Source of the DNA: Lamellibrachia columna
Lineage: Eukaryota; Annelida; Polychaeta; Sabellida; Siboglinidae
Direction: 5' to 3'
DNA: 64,000 nt
NCBI GenBank assembly: GCA_963662155.1
Contig: OY759266.1
Location: 4,462,526 to 4,526,525 of the forward strand
Part shown: in pieces, positions 41,189-53,218 of the stretch
How positions within the stretch are numbered: position 1 is the first letter of the stretch
Layout: each line of letters opens with the position of its first letter
Made by a program: the position numbers and the translations under genes
Notes under the pieces: model-generated
Database searches by the model: none
Told to the model about the DNA's origin: nothing
Seen by the model: only the letters and a program-made list of their open reading frames with translations

Positions 41189-44100
41189 CAAATTTAAAGG
41201 TAATTGAAAATGAAAGGTAAAATTTTAACCAATTCCAATTACTTTTTAAAACAAAACACCAATATTGGAATTGGTTTTTCAATTACAATGCAGTTGACCC
41301 CAGGTCTGACAGCAACTAACATCTTTATGAACCTGAAGTACCACTTCCCTTGAAAAACCATCTGTCTTGGGACCACTAGTCTAGAGAGAATCACCTGCCT
41401 TAAGCAACCACCTGATTCGAGAGACCACCTCTTGTGAAAGACCACCCTATCCTAATTCTCACTTGAGAACAGCAGTCTTAGAATACCCCTGCCTTAGAGG
41501 TGATCTCAAACTATCTATGTACGAGTATGACATTACACAAGAAGAGTTTTGTGGTGGAGTTATCAGCTGTTAGCTTTAGCATTGTACATCAAGATATACA
41601 GCATGACAGATCAGGACATTATCACAGGTATCCACAGGTCAGTGTAATTCAAGGTGTCATGTAGCAAGGAGGAAGCGATCTGAGGTGGAATCAGATTATC
41701 ATGGGTATCCACAGGTCAGTGTAATTCAAGGTGTCATGTAGCAAGGAGGAAGCGATCTGAGGTGGAATCAGATTATCATAGGTATCCACAAGTCAGTGTA
41801 ATTCAAGGTGTCATGTAGCAAGGAGGAAGCGATCTGAGGTGGAATCAGATTATCATGGGTATCCACAGGTCAGTGTAATTCAAGGTGTCATGTAGCAAGG
41901 AGGAAGCGATATGAGGTGGAATCAGATTATCATGGGTATCCACAGGTCAGTGTAATTCAAGGTGTCATGTAGCAAGGAGGAAGCGATCTGAGGTGGAATC
42001 AGATTATCATGGGTATCCACAGGTCAGTGTAATTCAAGGTGTCATGTAGCAAGGAGGAAGAGGTCTGACATGGAATCATATTATCACAGGTATCCACAGG
42101 GCAGTGTAATTCAAAGTGTGATGTAGCATGGAGGAAGAGGTCTGAGGTGGAATCAGATTATCATAGGTATCCACAGGTCAGCGTAAATTAAGGTGTCTGT
42201 CATGTAGCCAGGAGGAAGAGATCTGAGGTGGAATTACAGTGGTTTCCTGTAGTGTTGTACATCAGTGTTTTGAGACCATCCCTTGTAAAACAATTCTTGT
42301 GAATTTGGAATAGTCTAATTAGTGTGTATCAAACACTGGTGTCTTGACTGAAGGATGACAACTTGTTTAGTGACCAGCTTAACATATGCATATCATTATC
42401 ATTATGACAGCACAGTGTCAATGATTAAGTCATTTCCTGATGACATCCTGCTTTCAAGGAACTCCGGACATTCTTGGCTGGTGACCAGTAAACACTGGCG
42501 GTGTGTGGTTCTTCTGTAGATGTGTGTTAAATGTTATGGATCTGACAGCTGGATGGATGACTACCATCTCCACAAGGCAACGACAGCTGCAGTGTGGTAA
42601 ATTACTAATAAAAACTAGTACCAAGTCTTAGAAAGTATGTGTGCATTTGTGTGCCAGATGTGTGCAAATTATGAACTTGAAGATAGCACGATGAAGAGAG
42701 GGCATGAAATGCTTTTTTCTTGCTATCTGTGTTTGTCTGTTTTCTTGCTATCTGTGTTTGTCTGTTTTCTTGCTATCTGTGTTTGTCTATGGTTGTTCGC
42801 AGTACTTCATACACAGAGGAGCATGAGGTTATGTCATATATTGACGACCCAGTCAGTTTTGCCTTTGGTTGACAGTGGTGGTGGCAGTGATATGTATATA
42901 TATATAGCAGTAATACTGATTGGGTGCTGAGAGATAATAATGAATGATGAAGAACTGTAATGAGGTGATTGTCACTGAGGTTATGTTAGTTCACTGTCTG
43001 CTCTTGATATTGCTTCAATTACATACTTCCATGCAGCTTCCATGCAAACAGGAGACCATACCAACATGTAGATACTGAGCGAAGTGCATATACTGCAAAA
43101 CTGGTTGTGCAGTTTTGTCAAGCACCAATAATAGAAAAAGTTTAGCCACACACGATGGCTTGGAAAAGATGACCTGGACTGAATAGTGGCAGGGAAAAGA
43201 ATCAGAGGCAAGCAAGGACATAACAGATGACGTCTTCGGAAATGTGACTGCAGCTGGCAGAATACCTGGAGAAAGACGTTGATTTAACCAAAAAAATTTT
43301 AGCAGTGATGTCCTGTGCAGGATATGCATATTGAAGAAGCACTGTGGTGTATGGGTGATGCACAGTCAAACCCTACCTGTAGGATAATCATGTAATACAT
43401 CCACATACTTGAACAAACCTGCCTTGACTTGACACTCCAGCAGTTGCTTGGAACGTGGAATAATCCATGGATTTGCAGGAGTGATACCCCTGGTATGAAC
43501 AGTGCCCTAACGCATGTGCATGTCTGTGCATGGACATGCCTGGGAGCCCCACAAGCTGGTCTAGGTGTCAGCTTGGGGCCCCACCTATGTAATTAGCTAA
43601 GACAGGCCTCTAACATCACAATGGCTGTGGGCTCTGTCAGGTTCCTACTGCTTGCTAGGCATGTTATTCCAGGTATGCTGCTAAGGCAGACAGGATCTAT
43701 AGACTTGCCCAGCTAGCTACAAGTTCATGCATAAGGCCAGTCCACAGAGAATCTTATGATTCTGGCCACATGTGGATTGTATTGCTACCGCATTCACAAT
43801 GGTGATTATTTATTAAAGTAATTTGATTCCCAGTGATTTAGTGACTGGTGCTCATTTAGTTGTGGTGACTTCCAGCAGTAAGACAGCAAAGTCCTAGCCA
43901 AGATTCAAGGCCCTACTATTTGAGCCAGCTGTCACTGCATGGTGCATGACATGAACAAACCTTTAAATAAGGTTTATATAACGTGATATTGTTGCGTGTG
44001 ATGAGCTGATGTTTTGTCACATGCAACCAGAGTGCAGCTTGTTCGCCCTGTGAAAACTGTGTTGCCATAACGCATTGTGGCGATGTTGCAACAAATAGAA

Positions 44101-47100
44101 CTGATCCATTTTGAAGCGATGTTGCGTGCAATCGCTAGAAAAAGAAAATGTTTATTAACCTATGATAATTATATGTTTATCATGTTTTAGAATAAAGTTG
44201 ATGTGACTTGTAAGCCATGTGTAGTGTGCTTCAGCGATCACCCTTATGTGTTGTGGAATTACCACAAGAATTGTACATGACGACATTTACCAAAGGTTGT
44301 AATCCCGACTTTGTTATTACAATCAATGTCTTGTGCCTTCATCCAGGTAATGTTTGGCCCTGGCTAATGTGGTCTCTTAGCAGTTAAATGTATAGAATAC
44401 AGTTGTTGTTGAGTGGTCTTATGTAATTATAACATTTAGTCCACTAACTTTATCAGGAGATCTGTCCACTACACATAGCATAGATTATGCTGATTATAAG
44501 TTTTAAGATTAATATTGTAAATTGTATTTAAAAATAAACTCTGACAGCTCGAACTATGCTTTCCCGTGCTTCAGGGCCATTCGTAGGCCAAATGTCAAAC
44601 CCTTGACCATAGCCTGATCATATCTCCAATACTAACTTAATACCAATCAATAAAATGGTGTACTGTCTATATCTGCCTGTGTATTTGACCCTAGTGGCAT
44701 CTAACTAATGTAGCTGCAATACACATTACATTTGTCAGTCAAAGAACAGTTGTTGTGATGGATTATGCCATGGAAAATGTAATATGCTTGTTGCATTCAA
44801 CTAAGTAATAATTGCATATGGACTCATGAGGGGTTATTTATATGTGCCTTGTAGGACAAATTAAATTGTGAAATTTGTATCAACATTGCCTTCATTCTGG
44901 GACAAAAAAATATCTTGTTATCTTCCAGTTATAATTAACTAGTTATTTTTTATTATGTGTTAACTGATTTAAATCTATCATGTTGCAATAACAAGTCACT
45001 TAACTAATACAAGTTTTTGAAGAAAGGCAAATTTGAAAAGCAATGAAAAGTATGGCAATGACCCTATTAATCGTTACCTGGCTTCAGACAGGAGACATGC
45101 GTAGACCTGTATGAGTATGTTAAATTAACTAGTGCCAATGTTGTAAGTGATATGTGCAAGTTATGGCTAACCTATACCTATGACATTCAATACAACACAG
45201 TATGTCCTCTGCCACTCTATCTATAAAATTATAACATTTGCAATGCAGCTGTGCTTACTTCAGTGCCATTTACTGTGTAGTAGACTATGATAGGACACTG
45301 AGAAGAGTATCAAGAGGAGATACTGATAATGGAGAAGGGTGGGCCGTTGGTTCAGTCAGGTTGCCACTGCAACTGTTGCGGTTTGTCAAGTTGGAAGTCG
45401 AATCAGAAACTGTTTGCAGAGACTTAATGCTGTGCTAATACTAAGTACTAGTAAACATCGCTGGTCTGCATGTTGACCATTTATTGACCAGTTTCTGGAT
45501 GACCATGCCCTGTATTTGTCCTATGCTGCTTGCCTATATATTGCCAGAAACTGGACTTTTGTCAGTTTTCAGTTTTTTCTTACAATTTTCACCATGCTAG
45601 CCCAATTTAACCTGACAATTTATTTCAGTTTATGTGCTTACCCATGTTTTGTTTTTGTTTTATAATCCATCACATCTTTGCTTAGTGAAACCTCAGCCTG
45701 TATTTGTTATAGTAAGTAGTAGCTGATTATGGCTGTAACCAGACTTGTGCATGGCAGACCCCTGACCATGGCTTACAGCTGGTGTTAATGGGTTAAACAT
45801 GGACCCAGCAACCAACTGCAGCTTGATAAGGCCTTTGTGTTTATCAGTACCGCAGGGTGTAAAAGGGTTAAACAGACTTCCCACAACTGAACTAACCATG
45901 ATCAGTTTCAACAATATTACCTAGACACTTGACAAGACAACATATGACAACATGCACCCTGTTGTCCCCATCTGTCACACAGGCAGCCCTTACGCCCCTG
46001 CCAGCCCTGTATGACTGACAGGTCACTGGTTCATCCCAGCCACTCCTGGGTGAATCCTCCCTCCCAATTAGGTCAAATGTAGTAATATGTCACATTTACC
46101 CCTCATGGCTGCCTCTTTTGGTGCCTATTCCACAGTTGCATGACTAAACACAACTCAAGCGAGACAACTGTGAACAGACCCTGTTATTATGTCACATTAA
46201 TATCACAATGTGAGATCATGTTCTCTGCAAACTGCTTGTTGAGTTTCACATCCTCCAGTTGTTTCAAAATTGTGCAGTTTTGTGTAGAATCATGGTAGAA
46301 TGTGTCACCACACTCAATTGTATAAGTGACGTAGAGTTTCTTATTGAGCAATATAACATGCAACTTGTATATAGTGGAAACAGCACAACTTATTTAACTT
46401 ATTGTAATGACCCCTTAATCATTATAATAATTTTATGTGAAACCATTTTAGAAAATAATTAAATATATTCAACAGTGCAGACTCCCGTTCTTTACAGATC
46501 AGTGCACTTTACTATAAAATAATAAATACATAAAATGCACACAATTGTGCTTATAATCCATTTTTTAAAGAATGTATGTTTTAAATATAAACTCATGTAA
46601 ATCTAGTTAATAAAAATTTAAAAACAGCATAATTGATGACATACATTAAGACAATATAATGATTATATTTAACATTCTTAAAATAAAGAAATTGTGTTAC
46701 AATTAGACATTTTAAGCCATTTGTGATACAATGTCTTTGGTCATAAAATATGTTGCATACTAATAATAATTTAGAAGTGCTGTACAGCTGGGTTATTTTA
46801 GGTTGACTGCTATAATGCAGACACAGTCTCTGCCTGTGTAAATACTCTGGTGGCACCAGCATGTTTATCTACTTAAATCTAGCACTGGTTTGAAAATGCC
46901 ATAAACTATATCCTAGCTGCTTGAGGTTAAACACCTTGCAAGTGAAGATTAAGCTGTCTTAGGAAACCACCTGGGTCATGTCATGGAAATAACACTGGGA
47001 CAGACCAAATGTTCTGATCTGTAGGTCTGTATAACTGTGTGCAGTATCTAATTATCCTTATCTGTCTAGATAACATAATTTTCACATCAAGCTATCACAA

Positions 47101-48031
47101 CTGAATATACCATCACAACTATGGATATGAAATCTTGTAAACGGTTATGTATAAATCAGGTGTTATGAGAAATATCTATCGAATTACCTTTCCCAAATTG
47201 GATAGGTTTCATAAACCTTTCACCATACTGACTAAAATAAATGTGTGATGTTTATTTGAAAGCTTGTCCAAAAACTTTAATGCATTTATTTAAGGCTTTA
47301 ACAATCTGATTTTATGCTTTCCTGACTCTGATCTGATCACTTTCACAAATGCCTTCACAATATTTGTTTTTCCACCAGTAGCCTACAAACCAGACCAAAT
47401 ATCCATAAAATTATTATATATAAAATATGCATGCAAACCTTTCTGGCCTAGAAAAGATGCGCCCCACATTTAAAACCAACACACTTGCCCCTGTTTAACA
47501 CATGTGCAGCTTTGTAAACAACACAGACACCTGGCACTGTGCACTGGATCACCGACTCCACACTTACCTTGATATGTGTTGTCAAACACCACAAACAGGC
47601 AGGCAGTTGAAAAACACCACTCCCAAGTGAACTTAGAATCCCCATGGAATTCTGGCCTGCACCGCCCGCCAATGCTCTGCAGATAAACCCTGTGCTTGCC
47701 TGATCTATGAGAGAGTTAGCAGCAGAATGGGGCTGTAAACTGAGAGAGTTTGTAGTTGAGACAGTGTGACTGGTGAATGCTGGCTGCACCAGATCCTGTC
47801 TGCCTACAGTGGTAGTGCATAATTGGCTGGCTGTTTCTGCAATTATCTTGTTGTGGTTATATGTGCACAGACCCTAGGCAACTCACAGCTGGAATAGCTC
47901 ATGAATTGTGTGTGTACTGCATGGCTATGCGTATGTGTATGTGTGTGCATGCACAGTGTGAGCATGCAAACACATGTGCATGAACATCCATGCACATATA
48001 AGCCAGCAATACTTGTGTGTGCGTGCGTGTG

Positions 48032-48086
<55 letters not shown>

Positions 48087-51000
48087 ACATAGCGCAGATG
48101 CCAAACTGTTATATTGTCTTGTTTACTTTCTTTTTTGTTTCAAAACTTCCCTTTAAATACTGTGTTCCAGCTGTTGAATACTTGTCTGTGCAGGGCTCCC
48201 AGTGGGAGAGACACACAGACAGACAAGGGGTAGAACGGGAGAAATGTAGGCACCAGCTAGCTGGGTTATAAAGACCCCGGGGGCCACTAAATACATTGCC
48301 TGTTTTATGGGTATGTTTGGTGTTTAGGGCATCAAATCACACTGATCTGGTAATTAAAGGTATATATATTTTGACATCTCTCTTTTCAGAGGAACTTAAA
48401 TGAGTTAAATATATTAATAAAATATTAATTATACTATATTACGTATCATGAAACAATGCATATTTTACACTTTATATGTTTGGTTTTACTCCATCAACTT
48501 GAAAATGATATAATTTTGCCTAACTAGTGGAATGTGACTCCCATCCACTAAAAGGGTGTATATTTCAATCCACTCAACTTAAAAAGGGTATCTTGACAAG
48601 TGTCTACAACTCATCTAGGGGATCAGCAGCGCATGTGTAAAGGGAGACAGACATATGGTTGTAATGTGATTAAAACCAGACCAGCCTCATCATGTTAGTT
48701 CTGTATATTGGAATAGTGCATCAAGCAGAATATTACACGTAGTAAAAATAGCGTTGGTGGTTTTGACCATATTTTACATTGTTGTTGTTAGTTCTGTCCA
48801 TTTTACATGAACCTAATCTTAGCAACAATAAGATCAAAGACTCAGGATAGACCATAAATGCTTTTTCCACTCAGGTGACTATTATGTTTAATTTTTTTTC
48901 TTGTGATTTTCTGTATGCTTTTTAATCATATTAAATAAATTGAATTCATAAAGTAAAATTATAAAGATGACATCTCATTTCATAAATGACTTCTAATCCT
49001 GCCTAAGAATCACTATATTGTTAATTTGTTACACTATATGTTGTTAGACTACTTTGTTACACTATATGTTGTTAAACTATGTTGTTACACTATATGTTGT
49101 TAGACTACTTTGTTACACTATAATTATTATGTTAGACTACTTTGTTACACTATATGTTGTTACAACATTTTAACAGCGCTCACAAGCTAATGTTTCATGT
49201 GACAGAAATTGTTATCAAAATTATATTTAGCATGTGGTCTGCATTTTAGTAGACACCATTTCTTTGTTAATGAATTAACATGTATTAATTCTTGCATTTC
49301 AACTGGGACAGCCAGATTTCTAACAATCCTCTGAATGTTCACCACTGTGTCTCCCTCTGGTGGATAACTGGCACACTACAAAACAGACAATAATATAAAT
49401 AAAATTGCACTGAATACACAAATATACCTGTGTAATAAAGATATATTCTCATAAAACAACTGCAGTAATGTGGCATGTCTGTGCATAGTTAAATTAACAG
49501 TATATTGCGATATTATACCTGTATAATTTATGAACATAGGCATACATGTTAAGTTTCAGAAATGCCAATCCAGGAGATTTATACGTAAATCGGAGGGGAG
49601 GGTCTTGGAAAAACGGGGATTTATACGTAAATCGGAGGGTCTCAAAAAATCGGGGATTTATACGTAAGTCGGGTAGTCTCGGAAAATCAGGGACTTGTAT
49701 GTAAATCGGAGGGTCTAAGAGAACAAAACATTATAAAAAGAATACTTTCCATGACAGTAACAAGATTCTTTTGGCCTACTAACATAATTATATTACTGCA
49801 AAAAGTATTATTCGTGAGAATTGGTTGGGTTGACATGATCAGCCAAAATTATCATTGTAACAGCACATTCACTGGTATTGTCTGTGTGACTGAGTTATTT
49901 TGTGCATCATTAAAACGAACAGTGGAGACATGTTTGTTTTCTTCAAGCCTCTGGTGAAGTTCAAGAGTCACCTGTATTACGAGGAGAAGGATCCAGTGGC
50001 TAAAGGTGCAAAACAACTGGAGCCATGCAAGAATAGCAAGGTCAGTTTTTACCAGCAAACATCTATATAGACATTGACAACAATAACACAATAGTAGCCT
50101 AGTGTGAAAACTATACTTTTGTTTTGAGAAAGTGGATGACAATAAGCTATGTACATGTGACTAGTAATCTAATATTTGTGTTTATTTTAGGTGAAGTATA
50201 GAAAATTGTTAAGTTGTAGCTGAATTCTGGTGACTCGTATGATCAGCTTCCTCCAGCGATCTTGATCCTGCACTGCCTCTCTCAGTTCAGCCAGTGACAG
50301 TCCAGTTGAAACTTTTATTTGATCCAGCCACCTCCCCTCTTCCATGTTCCTCCCACCATACCCAACATGATGAATTTTCTAGGCTTTCTTTCTCATCATA
50401 TCATACAATAATGCATTTTGGATTCTGCACCTATGAGATGTTTGCCAATGTGGGTGTCCAACAAATTTAGGTGCTAGGTGCTTCATACAATATGTAATCT
50501 TATATAAATCAATTATTTTATAGCATGTTTCAGATGTCATTGTGTATGTCATGTGGTGTTTCAGATGTTATTGTGTATGTCATATGGTGTTTCAGTTGTC
50601 ATCCTTATGCTGTGTGTTGTTTCAGATGTCACTGTATATGCTGTGTGGTTGGTGTTTCAAATGTATGCCATGTGGTGTTTCAGATGTCGTTGTATATGCT
50701 GTGTGGTGTTTCAGATGTCATTGTGTATGTATATGTGGTGTTTCAGATGTCAATGTGTATTCCGTGTGGTGTATCAGATGTCACTGTATATGCTGTGCGG
50801 TGTTTCAGATATCATTGTGTATGTATACGTGGTGTTTCAGATGTCATTGTGTAGGCCGTGTGGTGTCAGATGTCACTGGTGTTTCAGGTGTCATTGCATA
50901 TGCTGTGTGGTGTTTCAGATGTCAGTGTTTTCAGATGTCATCATTTTCAGATGTCATTGGTGTTTCAGATTGTACTATTCAAGAATGGCAAGTGCCAGGG

Positions 51001-53186
51001 GGTGGCATTTGAAGACATCTTAGGGGGAGCCTATTACCCTGCCATCTCCCTCTACAAGACTGCATCAGTGAGTTATCCTGTAATACAATATTAGGTTTCT
51101 TTATTCATCGGTCTATGCTCCAATGGTGTTCTAGTTTTTTAACCAATATTTTATTGTAAAATTGTTAGTTTAAAAGCAGTAATTCAGCAAACTGACAGAC
51201 CATGCTGTAAGGACATCAGTATGACAATTGATTGACAGCTTGGCTAACCTGTTAACATTGTATAATGACTTCAGTATGATACATGACCTGCTAACAGTTT
51301 GAAAGACTCAAAATGATAATTGACCAATATCAGGGCAGATCTGTTAATACAGAGGTGTGCTACCTTTAAAGTGGCATATTCTGCTTGTCTTATCTTAAAA
51401 TCATGTTATACAGTATAAACTATAAAATATTATAATCTAATATAATACTGACCGCCCCAATGCTTTTAAATGAAGTAGAAGAAAATTTGGAAATCAACAC
51501 TTTGATGTTTACAAAGAGCTTTGAAATGTCAGTGCTTGTCACTTATAAACGACTTCCTTGGCAAATTACGATTCATCGAGCCAGCATATCACCTGGCAGA
51601 AAACAGGGTTGTGTGGCGAATAGCGTTTAGTAGTAATAATGAAGGTTTGATTGTTCTCTGCATATATACGTCGGAAATAATTCATAAGTTATTTGCAAAC
51701 ATATAATTCGCCAGCAAAAGACAGTTGAAAGTAATAACCTGGAGATGAACAGCCAAAAACGTATATCAATCTGTTGACATACACCGTGTGAAAATTAATT
51801 AAACATTAAAAACTACATTGGGTACAATCGATTCACTTCATCTTTCAACCAATCTCAAAGCATTGATCCCATGCTACTAGATATATATATATATTCACTG
51901 TGCACCAATTCTATATTTTTCGGTATGCAGCCAATGTGCTGGGTCTGTCGAAGGCAGGGACTACTGTAATCATCCTACTACCAACTATTTCGTGTACACA
52001 GCTGAAATGTATTAGTACAACTTTATCTATAGTACCATACAATTTTTCTATCTGTCATAATAGTTGTTTTTGAAGTTGTTGGCATCATCTATTTTTGCAT
52101 ACATTAAGCCTCACCTTTGTAGCTTGTAAACACCGGATTTCGCAGGGCTACAGATTTTGACCATTTCCTACAAAATACAAACAAATGTTTCAGGCTTATT
52201 TACCATGTTCGGGCAGGCTGTATACATTGAACATATTTGTTCTAGTATCAAGAGCATTATATTAATAAATAAAAAAAAACATTGATGAGACCAAGTGAAT
52301 AAAAGTTTAAGTGAATAAAAGTCAACAAAAAAGTATTGCCAAGTAGCTTTTAATGTTGCCTGTCCTGTGTGTGTACATCATAGTGAAAGTTTTTCTGATG
52401 GCATAACGTACTTGTTTCCAGGTGACTGTGAACTTTGGTCCAGATTTTGAATATCCGCCACAGGACTGTGATGCATACAAGCCAGTAAGGCCAATGTTTT
52501 CTCTGCTTTAATTATTTGTAAACAGTAGCGTATTTAGGGGGACATTGGGCCCTGACCCCCCTTTGGCTCAATGTGTTGGTATGTAACATATTGTGCCACT
52601 GCTTGTAGCAGAGTAAACTAATGTTTGGTACCCCTTTGTGAGATCCTAGATACGCCAGTGTTTATAGAGGAAAAATATAAATACTTTGTCACTGATACAT
52701 TGTATGAGGAATATTTATACATTAACCTGAGGATACTGGTATCTGTGTTCCTCTGAATAATGTTTTAATTAACAATGTCATGTTTGTTGTAACTGGAGCA
52801 TCTCATGAAAGTGCATAAACTGCAAACAACCGAAACAGTTTTCATAATTATGTTACCTTTGAAAGATGATATTTTCACATTCATAATGCAAAACATGAAA
52901 CATAAACTAAATGAAGCATTTTCCATAATTAATGTGATTCTGTTTAGCAGTGTTTCAAAGTATTGGTGTTTCCCAAAACACAATCTCATAACTCAATGAT
53001 TAATATAAATAATTGTTTATACTACACATGCTATACTGTATATATTACCGTATAATTAATATATAATTATTATATATTGTAATTATAAGCACACAATTTG
53101 TATAGTTCATTGAAAGAATGGCTAAACCGAATATTTCTTACAGCTTAACATTGTTTGCACGCATGCATGTGTGCCAGTGTGTGTGC

Positions 53187-53218
<32 letters not shown>

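Larger units (their letters stand above)
8956..49947 (+). other. ASH2L: ASH2L giant intron (~41 kb) hosting an antisense gene
   Basis: Bounded by ATG|gtaggt and ttcttcaag|CCT, joining two adjacent SPRY exons in phase 0. It contains the whole identified part of the minus-strand membrane-protein gene (12226-33453), most of the window's minisatellites, and LINE, gypsy, Penelope-like, SINE and MITE fragments. Confidence 0.93.

Noticed and set aside
47843..48271. Cysteine/valine and histidine/threonine-rich frames
   Set aside because: Translation of a (GTGC)n microsatellite in several frames.
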